Shown here: one piece after another, positions 24,459 through 33,956 of the stretch
Position numbering within the stretch: position 1 is the stretch's first letter
Layout of the letters: each line of letters opens with the position of its first letter
Assembly (NCBI RefSeq): GCF_000494755.1
Contig: NC_022657.1
Coordinates: 2,208,001-2,272,000 of the forward strand
Direction: 5' to 3'
Source: Amorphoplanes friuliensis DSM 7358
Lineage (GTDB): Bacteria > Actinomycetota > Actinomycetes > Mycobacteriales > Micromonosporaceae
Length of the DNA stretch: 64,000 bases
Notes under the pieces: model-generated
The model's input: only the letters and a program-made list of their open reading frames with translations
Told to the model about the DNA's origin: nothing
Database searches by the model: none
Translations under genes and position numbers: made by a program

Positions 24459-25661
24459 GTGCGGACGGCCGTGGTGGTCGGAGCCGGCATGGCCGGTCTG
24501 GCCACCGCCGGTGCCCTGGCCCGTGACGGCTGGCAGGTGACCCTGCTCGAACGCGGTGAACGTGTCGCCGCGTCCCCGACGGCCCTGGTGCTCTGGCCCA
24601 ACGGGCGCCGGGCCCTCGAGGCCATCGACCCGGACGGCGGCTGGTCGGCGATCGTGTCGCCGCTGCCCGACGGCGGCGTCCGCCGGCCCGACGGCCAGTG
24701 GCTCGTCGCGCCGCGCGCCCGCCCCGGCGCGGGTCCGGGCCCGGCGGTCGTGCACCTGGAGGATCTGTACGACGCCCTCGTGGCCGGGCTCGGCGACCGC
24801 GTCGACATCCGTACCGGCTTCGAGATCACCACCGTGCGCACCGGCCGCGCCCAGCGACCGTCCGTCGGGGACGGCCGCACCTACTTCGAGGCCGACCTGC
24901 TGGTCGCCGCCGACGGCATCGACAGCACCGTCCGCCGCGCGCTCGCACCGGAGGCCGCAGCCGTCGGGTCCGGCTTCGCCGCCTGGCAGGCGGTCATCCC
25001 CGGCTACCGTGTGCCGGACCTCCCCGCCGATCAGGCCGTCGGTGGCGAGACACTCGGCGCCGGCTACCGCTTCGTCTCGATGCCGCTCGGTGAGCGTGCC
25101 GCCGGTCGTGGCGGCGTCTACTGGGTCGCCACCGCCGCGGGCGCACCCCGGCCCGAGCCCGCCGCGACCCAGCTCGCCCTGCTACGTCGCTGGTTCGCGA
25201 GCTGGCACGCGCCGGTCGGCGCGCTGCTCGCGGCGACCCGGCCCGAGGACCTGGTCCCGCAGGAGGTCCGGGAGTTGCGACCCCTGCCCCGTTCCTACGG
25301 CTTTCGATCCGGTACGGGCGGAGTGGTCCTGATCGGTGACGCCGCCCACGCGATGCCCCACCACCTCGGGCAGGGCGCGTGCCTGGCGTTCGAGGACGCG
25401 GCGACACTGCGGTCGCTGGTCGCCGACTGCCCGACCGGCGCGGCCCTCGGTGCGGCCGTGGAGGAGTACGACCGGGCCCGCCGGCCGCGCACGGCCAGTG
25501 TGGTCCGGCAGACCCGGCGGATGTCGGCGGTCGTGCAGGCACGGGGACGCCTGGCGTTGCGGGCGCGCAACGCGGCACTCGGCTCGCTGCGCCCCCGGAT
25601 CCTCGGCCACGACCACGGCCTGACCGCCGACTGGCAACCCCCGGACCCGAAAACCACCTAG
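24459..25661 (+). CDS. FAD-dependent aromatic-type monooxygenase
   Basis: The 400-residue flavoprotein has the N-terminal dinucleotide fold (VVVGAGMAGLATAGALARDG, followed by TLLERG), the DG motif LLVAADGIDSTVRRAL and the FAD ribityl site VLIGDAAHAMPHHLGQGAC. This is the group A (PHBH/UbiH-like) hydroxylase architecture. The substrate is unknown. Start GTG 24459 is 28 bp after lgt. It is convergent with the GNAT gene, with 5 bp between the stops. Confidence 0.9.
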   Translation: MRTAVVVGAGMAGLATAGALARDGWQVTLLERGERVAASPTALVLWPNGRRALEAIDPDGGWSAIVSPLPDGGVRRPDGQWLVAPRARPGAGPGPAVVHLEDLYDALVAGLGDRVDIRTGFEITTVRTGRAQRPSVGDGRTYFEADLLVAADGIDSTVRRALAPEAAAVGSGFAAWQAVIPGYRVPDLPADQAVGGETLGAGYRFVSMPLGERAAGRGGVYWVATAAGAPRPEPAATQLALLRRWFASWHAPVGALLAATRPEDLVPQEVRELRPLPRSYGFRSGTGGVVLIGDAAHAMPHHLGQGACLAFEDAATLRSLVADCPTGAALGAAVEEYDRARRPRTASVVRQTRRMSAVVQARGRLALRARNAALGSLRPRILGHDHGLTADWQPPDPKTT

Positions 25662-25666
25662 GGCGG

Positions 25667-26536
25667 CTAGATCGCGGCTGCGGCCGGCTCCGCGATGCAG
25701 GCTGTGCCGATACGGCGGAAGCCGACCTTGGAGTAGAGGCGGGCCACGTCGTCGTCGCCGGCCGAGAGCAGGACCAGGTCGGAGCCGTCGAGCAGGGTGC
25801 GGCGGGCCAGGCTGGCGGTCAGTTGCGAGGCGTAACCGCGGCGGCGGGCCGACGGCAGCGTGGCCACCCCCGCGATCTCCGCGACACTCTCGACGCGCTG
25901 GACCGCACCGCAGGCGAGGATGCCATCGGCGGGGGACTCCACGACCGCGCTGACGAACCGGCCGGAAGCGTGGCGGCGCACCTGCTGGGCGATCGCCTCC
26001 TCGCTCAGCGGCGGCACCGCGTCACGCTGCGCCGGACCGGCGACCTCGATCGCCAGCGAGCCCGTCTGCACGGCGGTGGCGTTCGCGGGTGCACCGAAGC
26101 CGAGGCGGCCCACCGCGCGGCTGATGCTGATGTCCTGGGCAAACGTCGCCGACGCCGGGTCGAGAAAGCGGATCGTCGCCCCGGGCAGCGGCAGGTCCGG
26201 CACCAGGGCAGCGCTCTCCAGCACCATCAGCGGCGCGAGCAGCACGTCGAGGCCGGCGGACCGGGCCACGGCCAGCAGGTCCGGGGTCGTTTCGTGCACC
26301 CATTCGAACGCCTCGGGGACACCGAGCTCTCGTTGGCGCCGGCGGACGGCGGTAATATCGGCCGCGGACGGTGTTTCGGCGCCGCCCAGGCGCGGGCGGG
26401 CGTAATAGGGCCATCCCCAGCCGTCGTTGACGAAGAGCACGAACCCACCGATGTCCTCCACGACGGCGGCGTCGCGGGGCACGGCATCGTAGAAGCGTTC
26501 CAGCCGGGTGTAGACGTCCGTATCCTCTAGCGCCAC
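25667..26536 (-). CDS. GNAT-family N-acetyltransferase
   Basis: This 289-residue protein has a C-terminal GNAT domain (about 150-285). The acetyl-CoA loop is VATLPSARRRGYASQLTASLARR, followed by LVLLSAGDDDVARLYSKVGFRRIGTAC. The N-terminal half (about 1-140) is a second, degenerate GNAT-like lobe (FVLFVNDGWGWPYYARPRLGG, VPEAFEWVHETTPDL) seen in tandem-GNAT proteins. Substrate unknown. GTG 26536 is preceded at 6 bp by TAGTCT (complement of 26543-26548), suggesting a leaderless transcript. Confidence 0.88.
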   Translation of the reverse strand: MALEDTDVYTRLERFYDAVPRDAAVVEDIGGFVLFVNDGWGWPYYARPRLGGAETPSAADITAVRRRQRELGVPEAFEWVHETTPDLLAVARSAGLDVLLAPLMVLESAALVPDLPLPGATIRFLDPASATFAQDISISRAVGRLGFGAPANATAVQTGSLAIEVAGPAQRDAVPPLSEEAIAQQVRRHASGRFVSAVVESPADGILACGAVQRVESVAEIAGVATLPSARRRGYASQLTASLARRTLLDGSDLVLLSAGDDDVARLYSKVGFRRIGTACIAEPAAAAI

Positions 26537-26730
26537 CGCGCGAGACTACCGAACTGCCCGGCGACGACTCTCGCCCGGCAACGACATACCGCCCCCGGCA
26601 GGCCACCGGTGACAATTCCGGTGGGGCAAAAGTGTGATCCATCCGCACCTGGCGGAGAGCGGTCACGACTAACGTAGACTCTAGAGACTTTGCAGGGCCG
26701 ACGTCGTCCCGACCTTGAACGGAAACACCA

Positions 26731-29700
26731 GTGACGATCGGAGGCCCGGTGGCTCTTCCGCACCCTCAGGGGTTGTACGACCCGGCTCAGGAGCGCGACG
26801 CGTGTGGCGTGGCGTTCGTCGCCGACCTTTACGGCCGGCGCTCCCACGACGTGGTCGCCAAGGGCCTGTCGGCGCTGATCCGGCTCGATCACCGTGGCGC
26901 CCGCGGCGCCGAGTACAACACGGGCGACGGCGCCGGCATCATGATCCAGGTCCCCGACGCGTTCCTGCGCGACGTGGCCGGTTTTGACCTGCCGCCCGCC
27001 GGCTCGTACGCGACGGGTCTGGTCTTCCTGCCCAACGACCCGGACTCCGCGGCCCGCGCGATGGCCGTCTTCGAGAAGTACGCCCTGGTCGAGGGTGGCG
27101 ACATCCTCGGCTGGCGTGACGTGCCCGTGAACGCGTCCGGGCTGGGTGAGACCGCCGAGGCGGCCCGCCCCCTGATCAAGCAGGTCTTCCTGGCCGCGCA
27201 CCGGCTGACCGGCACGAAAACCGGCCCGGCCGGTGAGCCGCTGTCGGGTCTCGAGCTCGACCGGGTGGCGTTCTGCATCCGCAAGCAGGCCGAGCGGGAG
27301 AGCACCCAGCGCGGCGTCGCGGCGTACTTCCCGTCGCTGTCGGCGCGCACGATCACCTACAAGGGCATGCTCACGCCCGACCAGCTGCCGGCGTTCTTCC
27401 CGGACCTGACCGATCCGCGGGTCCAGAGCGCGATCGCGCTGGTGCACTCGCGCTTCTCGACGAACACCTTCCCGTCGTGGCCGCTGGCGCACCCCTACCG
27501 GTTCATCGCCCACAACGGCGAGATCAACACGATCCGGGGCAACCGCAACTGGATGGCCGCGCGTGAGGCGCTGCTGGCCTCGCCGAACGTCCCGGGCAAC
27601 ATCAAGCGGCTGTTCCCGATCTGCACGCCCGAGGCGTCCGACTCGGCGAACTTCGACGCGGTCCTCGAGCTGCTGCACCTGTCCGGGCGCAGCCTGCCGC
27701 ACGCCGTGCTGATGATGATCCCGGAGGCGTGGGAGAACGACCCGTCGATGGACCCGGCGCGGCGCTCGTTCTACAAGTTCCACGCCAGCCTGATGGAGCC
27801 GTGGGACGGCCCGGCCAGCGTCGCGTTCACCGACGGCGCAATGATCGGCGCGGTCCTGGACCGCAACGGCCTGCGCCCCGGCCGCTGGTGGCACACCAGC
27901 GACGGCCTGGTCGTGCTGGGCTCCGAGGCGGGTGTGCTCGACCTCGACCCGGCCACGGTCGTCGCGAAGGGCCGGCTGCAGCCGGGCCGGATGTTCCTGG
28001 TCGACACCGAGGCCGGCCGGATCGTGCACGACGACGAGATCAAGGCCGAGCTGGCCGCCGCGGAGCCGTACGACGAGTGGCTCCACGCCGGGCTGATCGA
28101 CCTGCAGGACCTCCCGCCGCGTGAGCACGTCATCTACACCCACGACTCGGTCATGCGCCGCCAGCAGGTCTTCGGCTACTCCGAGGAGGAGCTGAAGATC
28201 CTCGTGGCGCCGATGGCCCGCCTGGGCGCGGAGCCGCTGGGGTCGATGGGCACCGACACGCCGATCTCGCCGCTGTCTACCCGCCCGCGGCTGCTGTTCG
28301 ACTACTTCCACCAGCTGTTCGCCCAGGTCACCAACCCGCCGCTGGACGCCATCCGCGAGGAGCTGGTGACCAGCCTGTCGATGACCATCGGCCCCGAGGG
28401 CAACCTGCTCGACCCAGGTCCGGCGAGCTGCCGGCAGATCGTCGTGCCCTACCCGATCCTCGACAACGACGAGCTGGCCAAACTGCTCTCGATCGACGAG
28501 GACGGTGACCTGCCCGGTTTCAAGGCCGTGCGCGTCTCGGGTCTCTACCCGCTGCGCGACGGTGCTGCCGGCATCAAGGCCCGCCTGACGCAGATCTGCC
28601 GCCACGTCTCCGAGGCGATCGAGGACGGCGTCCGGATCCTGGTCCTGTCGGACCGCGACTCCAATGCGGACCTCGCTCCGATCCCGTCGCTCCTGCTCAC
28701 CGCGGCCGTCCACCAGCACCTGGTACGCGAGCAGACCCGTACCCAGGTCGCCCTGGTCGTGGAGAGCGGCGACTGCCGTGAGGTGCACCACGCGGCCGTG
28801 CTGATCGGGTACGGCGCCGCGGCGGTCAACCCGTACCTCGCGTTCGAGAGTGTCGACGACCTGATCGCCACCGGCCCGCTCGCGGGCATGGAGTCGAAGA
28901 AGGCCGTCCGCAACTACGTCAAGGCGCTCGGCAAGGGCGTCCTGAAGATCATGTCCAAGATGGGCATCTCGACCGTGTCGTCGTACTGCGGCGCGCAGGT
29001 GTTCGAGGCCGTCGGTCTGGACAACCGGCTGCTGCAGCGCTACTTCGCCGGCACCTCGGGGCGCATCGGCGGCTCGGGGCTGGCCGAGATCCACGCGGAG
29101 GTCGCGGCGCGGCACGCCAAGGCGTACCCGAAGAACCCGGCCGAGCGCAGCCACCGCCGCCTCGAGGTCGGCGGCGAATACCAGTGGCGCCGCGAGGGCG
29201 AGGTCCACCTGTTCAACCCGGAGACCGTCTTCCTGCTGCAGCACGCGACGCGCAGCAAGCAGTACGACGTCTTCAAGCAGTACACCGAGAAGGTCGACGG
29301 CCTGGCCGAGGCGGCCGGTTCGCTGCGCGGGCTGTTCCGCTTCAAGGACCGCGAGCCCGTCCCGCTGGACGAGGTCGAGCCCGCCTCCGAGATCGTCAAG
29401 CGGTTCGCCACCGGCGCGATGAGCTACGGCTCGATCTCGGCGGAGTCGCACGAGACGCTGGCGATCGCGATGAACCGGCTCGGCGGCAAGTCCAACACCG
29501 GTGAGGGCGGCGAGGACGTCGAGCGTCTCTACGACCCGCAGCGCCGCTCGTCGGTCAAGCAGATCGCGTCCGGCCGTTTCGGTGTGACCAGCGAATATCT
29601 GGTCAACGCCGACGACCTGCAGATCAAGATGGCGCAGGGCGCGAAGCCCGGCGAGGGTGGTCAGCTCCCCGGCAACAAGGTGTGGCCGTGGATCGCCAAG

Positions 29701-31299
29701 ACCCGCCACGCCACCCCGGGTGTCGGCCTCATCTCGCCGCCGCCGCACCACGACATCTACTCCATCGAGGACCTGGCGCAGCTCGTCCACGACCTCAAGA
29801 ACGTCAACCCCGCTTCCCGCGTACACGTCAAGCTCGTGAGTGAGATCGGGGTCGGCACCGTCGCAGCGGGCGTGGCCAAGCTGAAGGCCGACGTGATCCT
29901 GATCTCGGGTCACGACGGTGGCACGGGCGCTTCGCCGCTCAACTCCCTGAAGCACGCGGGTTCGCCGTGGGAGCTGGGTCTGGCCGAGGCCCAGCAGACG
30001 CTGCTGCTCAACAAGCTGCGTGACCGGGTCACCGTGCAGGTCGACGGTCAGCTCAAGACCGGCCGTGACGTCATCATCGCGGCGCTGCTCGGCGCCGAGG
30101 AGTTCGGCTTCGCGACCGCGCCGCTGATCGTCTCGGGCTGCATCATGATGCGGGTCTGCCACCTGGACACCTGCCCGGTCGGCATCGCCACGCAAAATCC
30201 GGTGCTGCGCGAGCGGTTCACGGGCAAGCCCGAGTTCGTGGAGAACTTCTTCCTGTTCCTCGCCGAGGAGGTCCGCGGCTACCTCGCCGAGCTGGGCTTC
30301 CGCACCATCGACGAGGCCATCGGGCACGCCGAGATCCTCGACATCGCGCCCGCGGTCCACCACTGGAAGGCCAAGGGCCTCGACCTGTCGCCGGTGCTGT
30401 TCGTGCCGGAGCTGCCCGAAGGCGCCGCCCGTCGCGGCATCGTCGCGCAGGACCACGGCCTGGAGAAGTCCCTCGACAACGAGCTCCTCGCGCTCGCCGC
30501 CCCGGCGCTCGCCGAGGGCACCGAGGTCCGCGCCGAGGTGGCCGTCCGCAACGACCACCGCAGCGTCGGCGCGATGCTCGGTGGTGAGGTCACCCGTCGT
30601 TACGGCGGCAACGGCCTGCCCGACGACACCATCGCGTTCACCCTGCGCGGCACCGGCGGCCAGTCGTTCGGCGCGTTCCTGCCGCGCGGCGTCACGCTGC
30701 GGCTGATCGGCGACACCAACGACTACGTCGCCAAGGGCCTGTCCGGCGGCCGCGTCATCGTCCGCCCCGCGGACGAAGCACCCTTCGTCGCGGAGGACAA
30801 CATCATCGCGGGCAACACCATCCTGTACGGCGCCACGGGGGGCGAGGTCTTCCTCCGCGGCCGGGCCGGCGAGCGTTTTGCGGTGCGCAACTCCGGCGCC
30901 GCGGCGGTCGTCGAGGGTGTCGGCGACCACGGCTGCGAGTACATGACCGGTGGCACCGTGGTCGTGCTCGGCACCGTCGGGCGCAACTTCGCCGCCGGCA
31001 TGAGCGGCGGCACCGCGTTCATCCACAACCTCGAGGCGGGCCGGGTCAACCCCGAGCTGGTCGACCTGACCCCGCTCAACGACGAGGAGCAGGAGCAGCT
31101 GCACGTGCTCGTGCAGAAGCACTTCGAGGAGACCGGCTCCGCTGTCGCGGAACGGCTGCTCAAGGACTGGCAGACGGCGGTGGGGGAGTTCACCGCGGTC
31201 GTACCGCGCGACTACAAGCGCGTGATGGAGCTGATCAGGACCGCCGAAGCCGCCGGTCGGAACATCGACGAGGCGGTTATGGGGGTCACCCGTGCCTGA
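26731..31299 (+). CDS. gltB: Glutamate synthase (NADPH) large subunit
   Basis: The 1522-residue enzyme converts glutamine and 2-oxoglutarate to two glutamates. The glutaminase nucleophile is the Cys in [10 protein letters not shown] (about residue 17), exposed by removal of the short propeptide. The FMN/central synthase domain has [12 protein letters not shown] and GEGGED. The 3Fe-4S cysteines lie in [18 protein letters not shown], and the GXGXG beta-helix ends the protein. Start GTG 26731 is used; GTG 26749 has a closer GGAGG (4 nt) and is possible. It overlaps gltD by 8 bp. Confidence 0.97.
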   Translation: MTIGGPVALPHPQGLYDPAQERDACGVAFVADLYGRRSHDVVAKGLSALIRLDHRGARGAEYNTGDGAGIMIQVPDAFLRDVAGFDLPPAGSYATGLVFLPNDPDSAARAMAVFEKYALVEGGDILGWRDVPVNASGLGETAEAARPLIKQVFLAAHRLTGTKTGPAGEPLSGLELDRVAFCIRKQAERESTQRGVAAYFPSLSARTITYKGMLTPDQLPAFFPDLTDPRVQSAIALVHSRFSTNTFPSWPLAHPYRFIAHNGEINTIRGNRNWMAAREALLASPNVPGNIKRLFPICTPEASDSANFDAVLELLHLSGRSLPHAVLMMIPEAWENDPSMDPARRSFYKFHASLMEPWDGPASVAFTDGAMIGAVLDRNGLRPGRWWHTSDGLVVLGSEAGVLDLDPATVVAKGRLQPGRMFLVDTEAGRIVHDDEIKAELAAAEPYDEWLHAGLIDLQDLPPREHVIYTHDSVMRRQQVFGYSEEELKILVAPMARLGAEPLGSMGTDTPISPLSTRPRLLFDYFHQLFAQVTNPPLDAIREELVTSLSMTIGPEGNLLDPGPASCRQIVVPYPILDNDELAKLLSIDEDGDLPGFKAVRVSGLYPLRDGAAGIKARLTQICRHVSEAIEDGVRILVLSDRDSNADLAPIPSLLLTAAVHQHLVREQTRTQVALVVESGDCREVHHAAVLIGYGAAAVNPYLAFESVDDLIATGPLAGMESKKAVRNYVKALGKGVLKIMSKMGISTVSSYCGAQVFEAVGLDNRLLQRYFAGTSGRIGGSGLAEIHAEVAARHAKAYPKNPAERSHRRLEVGGEYQWRREGEVHLFNPETVFLLQHATRSKQYDVFKQYTEKVDGLAEAAGSLRGLFRFKDREPVPLDEVEPASEIVKRFATGAMSYGSISAESHETLAIAMNRLGGKSNTGEGGEDVERLYDPQRRSSVKQIASGRFGVTSEYLVNADDLQIKMAQGAKPGEGGQLPGNKVWPWIAKTRHATPGVGLISPPPHHDIYSIEDLAQLVHDLKNVNPASRVHVKLVSEIGVGTVAAGVAKLKADVILISGHDGGTGASPLNSLKHAGSPWELGLAEAQQTLLLNKLRDRVTVQVDGQLKTGRDVIIAALLGAEEFGFATAPLIVSGCIMMRVCHLDTCPVGIATQNPVLRERFTGKPEFVENFFLFLAEEVRGYLAELGFRTIDEAIGHAEILDIAPAVHHWKAKGLDLSPVLFVPELPEGAARRGIVAQDHGLEKSLDNELLALAAPALAEGTEVRAEVAVRNDHRSVGAMLGGEVTRRYGGNGLPDDTIAFTLRGTGGQSFGAFLPRGVTLRLIGDTNDYVAKGLSGGRVIVRPADEAPFVAEDNIIAGNTILYGATGGEVFLRGRAGERFAVRNSGAAAVVEGVGDHGCEYMTGGTVVVLGTVGRNFAAGMSGGTAFIHNLEAGRVNPELVDLTPLNDEEQEQLHVLVQKHFEETGSAVAERLLKDWQTAVGEFTAVVPRDYKRVMELIRTAEAAGRNIDEAVMGVTRA

Positions 31300-32767
31300 T
31301 CCGAACGGTTTCCTGCGCTACGAACGGCAGCTGCCCAAGCGCCGCCCGGTGCCGGTACGCATCCAGGACTGGCGTGAGGTCTACCCTCCCGCCGGCGAGG
31401 AGCTCATCCGCGACCAGGCGACCCGGTGCATGGACTGCGGCATCCCGTTCTGTCACGAGGGCTGCCCGCTGGGCAACCGCATCCCCGACTGGAACGACCT
31501 GGTCCGTACCAACGCCTGGTCGGCGGCGGCGGAGAGCCTGCACGCGACGAACAACTTCCCGGAGTTCACCGGGCGGCTCTGCCCGGCGCCGTGCGAGGCC
31601 GCGTGTGTGCTCGGCATCGCCGACGACCCGGTGACGATCAAGCAGGTCGAGGTGGAGATCGCGAACCACGCGTTCGCCGCCGGTCTCGTCCCGCAGCCGC
31701 CGGTCACCCTGTCCGGCCGCAGCGTCGCCGTGGTCGGCTCGGGCCCGGCCGGGCTCGCCGCCGCGCAGCAACTCGCGCGGGCCGGTCACAGCGTCACCGT
31801 CTACGAGCGTGACGACCAGATCGGCGGGCTGCTGCGCTACGGCATCCCCGACTTCAAGCTCGAGAAGCAGCGCATCGACGAGCGCCTGGCCCAGATGGCG
31901 GGCGAAGGCGTGATCTTCGAGACCGGTGTCAACGTCGGTGTCGACGTCACCGCCGACGACCTGCGCGAACGCTTCGACGCCGTGCTGCTCACCTGCGGCG
32001 CCCTCGCGGGCCGCGACACGGCCGGCACCCCCGGCCGGCAGCTCAACGGTGTGCACCTGGCCATGGAGCACCTCGTCCCGGCCAACCGCGTCGCGGCCGG
32101 TCTGCAGGACACGACACCGATCGACGCCCAGGGCAAGCACGTGGTCATCATCGGCGGCGGTGACACCGGCGCCGACTGCCTCGGTGTCGCCCACCGCCAG
32201 GGCGCCGCCGGTGTCATCCAGCTCGACCAGTACCCGCTGCCGCCCGAGGTCCGCGCCGGTGAACTCCACCCGTGGCCGACCTGGCCGGTCATCCTGCGCA
32301 ACTACCCGGCCCACGAGGAGGGCGGCGAACGCGTCTTCGGCGTCGCCGTGCAGGAGTTCGTCGACGACGGCAACGGCAACGTCGTCTCGGTGCGTGTCGC
32401 CGACGTCATGGTCGAGCGCGTCGACGGCCGCCGTACGGTCACCGTCCAGGAAGGATCGGAGCGCGACCTGCGCGCCGACCTGGTGCTGCTGGCGATCGGC
32501 TTCGAGGGCACCGAGCAGCAGCCGCTGCTCACGCAGTTCGGTGTCACCCGCAACGGCCGCGGTGCGGTCGACGCCGACGACAACTGGCAGACCGACGCCG
32601 AGGGTGTCTTCGTCGCGGGTGACATGCACCGCGGCGCGTCCCTGATCGTGTGGGCGATCGCCGAGGGCCGGGCCGCGGCCGCCGCGATCCACACCTACCT
32701 GGGTGGCTTCGGCGAGCTCCCCGCCCCGGTACGCCCGTCGTCGCAGCCCCTCGCGGCTGTTCGCTGA
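31292..32767 (+). CDS. gltD: Glutamate synthase small subunit
   Basis: The 491-residue FAD/NADPH subunit passes electrons to GltB. Two N-terminal Fe-S cysteine clusters are visible ([17 protein letters not shown] and [12 protein letters not shown]). FAD binding is at [19 protein letters not shown] and NADPH binding at [14 protein letters not shown]. The C-terminal [17 protein letters not shown] closes the FAD site. GTG 31292 sits inside the last codons of gltB (8-bp overlap), ensuring coupled synthesis. A strong hairpin follows the stop. Confidence 0.97.
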   Translation: MPDPNGFLRYERQLPKRRPVPVRIQDWREVYPPAGEELIRDQATRCMDCGIPFCHEGCPLGNRIPDWNDLVRTNAWSAAAESLHATNNFPEFTGRLCPAPCEAACVLGIADDPVTIKQVEVEIANHAFAAGLVPQPPVTLSGRSVAVVGSGPAGLAAAQQLARAGHSVTVYERDDQIGGLLRYGIPDFKLEKQRIDERLAQMAGEGVIFETGVNVGVDVTADDLRERFDAVLLTCGALAGRDTAGTPGRQLNGVHLAMEHLVPANRVAAGLQDTTPIDAQGKHVVIIGGGDTGADCLGVAHRQGAAGVIQLDQYPLPPEVRAGELHPWPTWPVILRNYPAHEEGGERVFGVAVQEFVDDGNGNVVSVRVADVMVERVDGRRTVTVQEGSERDLRADLVLLAIGFEGTEQQPLLTQFGVTRNGRGAVDADDNWQTDAEGVFVAGDMHRGASLIVWAIAEGRAAAAAIHTYLGGFGELPAPVRPSSQPLAAVR

Positions 32768-32773
32768 TCCGCT

Positions 32774-32804
32774 GATCACGGGGCGGTGCACCCGCCCCGT
32801 GATC
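32774..32804 (+). terminator. Terminator hairpin after gltBD
   Basis: GATCACGGGGCGG (32774-32786) and CCGCCCCGTGATC (32792-32804) form a perfect 13-bp stem with a 5-nt loop, 6 bp after the gltD stop. There is no T-run. A GTG at 32786 lies inside the stem and is therefore an unlikely start for the next gene. Confidence 0.8.
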
Positions 32805-32807
32805 AAC

Positions 32808-32813
32808 TAAGCT
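32808..32813 (+). promoter_or_regulatory. Putative -10 box, leaderless
   Basis: TAAGCT lies 8 bp before GTG 32822 and directly after the gltBD terminator. No ribosome-binding site is present. Confidence 0.4.
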
Positions 32814-32821
32814 GCGCCGCT

Positions 32822-33391
32822 GTGGGACACGTCTTCGCCCGTCTGGCGGGCCACGGCCGCGTGCTGATGCCGCACTGGCCGTACAAGTTCGAACGCCACC
32901 CCACCGAGCCCGAAACGGTACGCGTCGTCCGCGGCACCGCCGACGGCCCGGTGTGGCTGGTGGTGCGCCCCGGCGACCCGATCGAGCCGCACGACGCGGT
33001 CGACGTCGAGCCCGGGCCGGAGCACGCGTACTGGGAGATCCAGACCTCGGTGCTGTCCCTGCGCTGGCCCGGCGGCTTCACCGTCGAGTCACCGCGCGAC
33101 GAGGACGACACGACGCCGTTCCTGCTCCACGGTCCCGGTGAGGCCCTGATCCACCCGCAGGGCCCAGTGCCGAAGGAGCGCGTCGCCGACCTCGACTCCC
33201 TGGTCGCGCCCGATCAGACCGTGCTGAGCCGCGGGGACGGCTTCATCGAGCTGACCTACGAGCACGACGGGCACCAGTGGTGGCAGGCGTACCGGCTCCT
33301 GCCGTACCGGGAGGATCGGATCCTGGTCCTGACCGCCCAGAGTCTGCGCACCCACGCCGATCAGACCCGGGCGGCGCTCGACCTGATCTGA
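32822..33391 (+). CDS. Hypothetical protein
   Basis: This is a 189-residue soluble protein. It has no signal peptide and is rich in Pro, Trp and acidic residues, with a probable all-beta fold (VWLVVRPGDPIEP, YWEIQTSVLSLRWPGGFTV, FIELTYEHDGHQWWQAYRLLPY, RILVLTAQSL). It resembles small hypothetical proteins of Micromonosporaceae, but I cannot name a family. GTG 32822 is chosen because the earlier GTG (32786) lies inside the gltBD terminator and a -10 box sits 8 bp upstream. It overlaps a tiny minus-strand frame at its 3' end. Confidence 0.75.
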   Translation: MGHVFARLAGHGRVLMPHWPYKFERHPTEPETVRVVRGTADGPVWLVVRPGDPIEPHDAVDVEPGPEHAYWEIQTSVLSLRWPGGFTVESPRDEDDTTPFLLHGPGEALIHPQGPVPKERVADLDSLVAPDQTVLSRGDGFIELTYEHDGHQWWQAYRLLPYREDRILVLTAQSLRTHADQTRAALDLI

Positions 33392-33501
33392 GCCGCGTGG
33401 TGCAGCAGCCGCCGCCGGGCTGCCTCACTCTCGCGTTGCTGCTCCCGGGCGGCCCGGTCCAGAACCCGCTGCCGCCTGCTTCCCCACCATCGGACCGCCA
33501 T
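33361..33501 (-). CDS. Possible 46-residue basic coiled-coil protein
   Basis: ATG (complement of 33499-33501) opens a 46-codon frame, preceded by GGGGGTG about 4 nt upstream. The product begins MAVRWWGSRRQRVLD and continues as a single Arg/Glu/Gln-rich helix (RAAREQQRESEAARRRLLHH). Third codon positions are mostly G or C. It is divergent from the EACC1 gene and overlaps the previous gene's end by 31 bp. It is a short frame without a recognised family, so it could be chance. Confidence 0.35.
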   Translation of the reverse strand: MAVRWWGSRRQRVLDRAAREQQRESEAARRRLLHHAAQIRSSAARV

Positions 33502-33584
33502 CGCGCACCCCCATGACCGTGCCCTGATTCAACTCGCTGCTGTCAACACGTGACGGTGAGTGCTTTGGTTCATGCGGCGCTGTC

Positions 33585-33590
33585 TAAGCT
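33585..33590 (+). promoter_or_regulatory. Putative -10 box of the EACC1 gene, leaderless
   Basis: TAAGCT lies 6 bp before ATG 33597. CTTTGG (33563-33568) is a weak -35 candidate with a 16-bp spacer. No ribosome-binding site is visible. Confidence 0.45.
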
Positions 33591-33596
33591 GGACGC

Positions 33597-33956
33597 ATGA
33601 GCTCAGTGGTCACCCTGCAGGTCGAAGAGCAGTCCCACCAGGATCTTTCGGACTGGCTGCGCAAGGAACCGCTGCTCAGCAGCGCGCGCTTCGGCACGAC
33701 CGGCGCGCCCCCGCGTCCGGGCGAGATGGGCTGGCCGGCGGACGCGCTGCAGATCGTGGCCAACGCCGACCTGCTCACGGCGGTGGCCACCACGCTCGGC
33801 GTCTGGCTCGGCACCCGGGTCCGCCGCACCAAGATCAAGATTACCCACAAGGGCCGGACGATCGAGGTCGAGAGCGGCAAGAACGCAGAAGCCATCACCC
33901 GCGAGATCCTCGACAGACTCGACCTACTCGACGAACTCGACGAGGACCGGCCCTAG
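33597..33956 (+). CDS. EACC1-type effector-associated small protein
   Basis: The 119-residue protein has the layout of the effector-associated constant component 1 family. It has an N-terminal beta/helix unit (VTLQVEEQSHQDLSDWLRKE), a loop with GEMGWPADALQIV, a hydrophobic helix (LLTAVATTLGVWLGT) and a C-terminal basic strand pair and helix (KIKITHKGRTIEVESGKNAEAITREIL). EACC1 proteins accompany effector modules such as caspases in actinobacterial conflict systems (family knowledge). Its TAG stop shares the palindrome CTAG with the stop of the convergent VWA gene, so it belongs to the same locus. Confidence 0.8.
   Translation: MSSVVTLQVEEQSHQDLSDWLRKEPLLSSARFGTTGAPPRPGEMGWPADALQIVANADLLTAVATTLGVWLGTRVRRTKIKITHKGRTIEVESGKNAEAITREILDRLDLLDELDEDRP

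Noticed and set aside
26527..31122. 1531-codon minus-strand frame opposite gltB
   Set aside because: It is an antisense shadow of gltB with no family resemblance.
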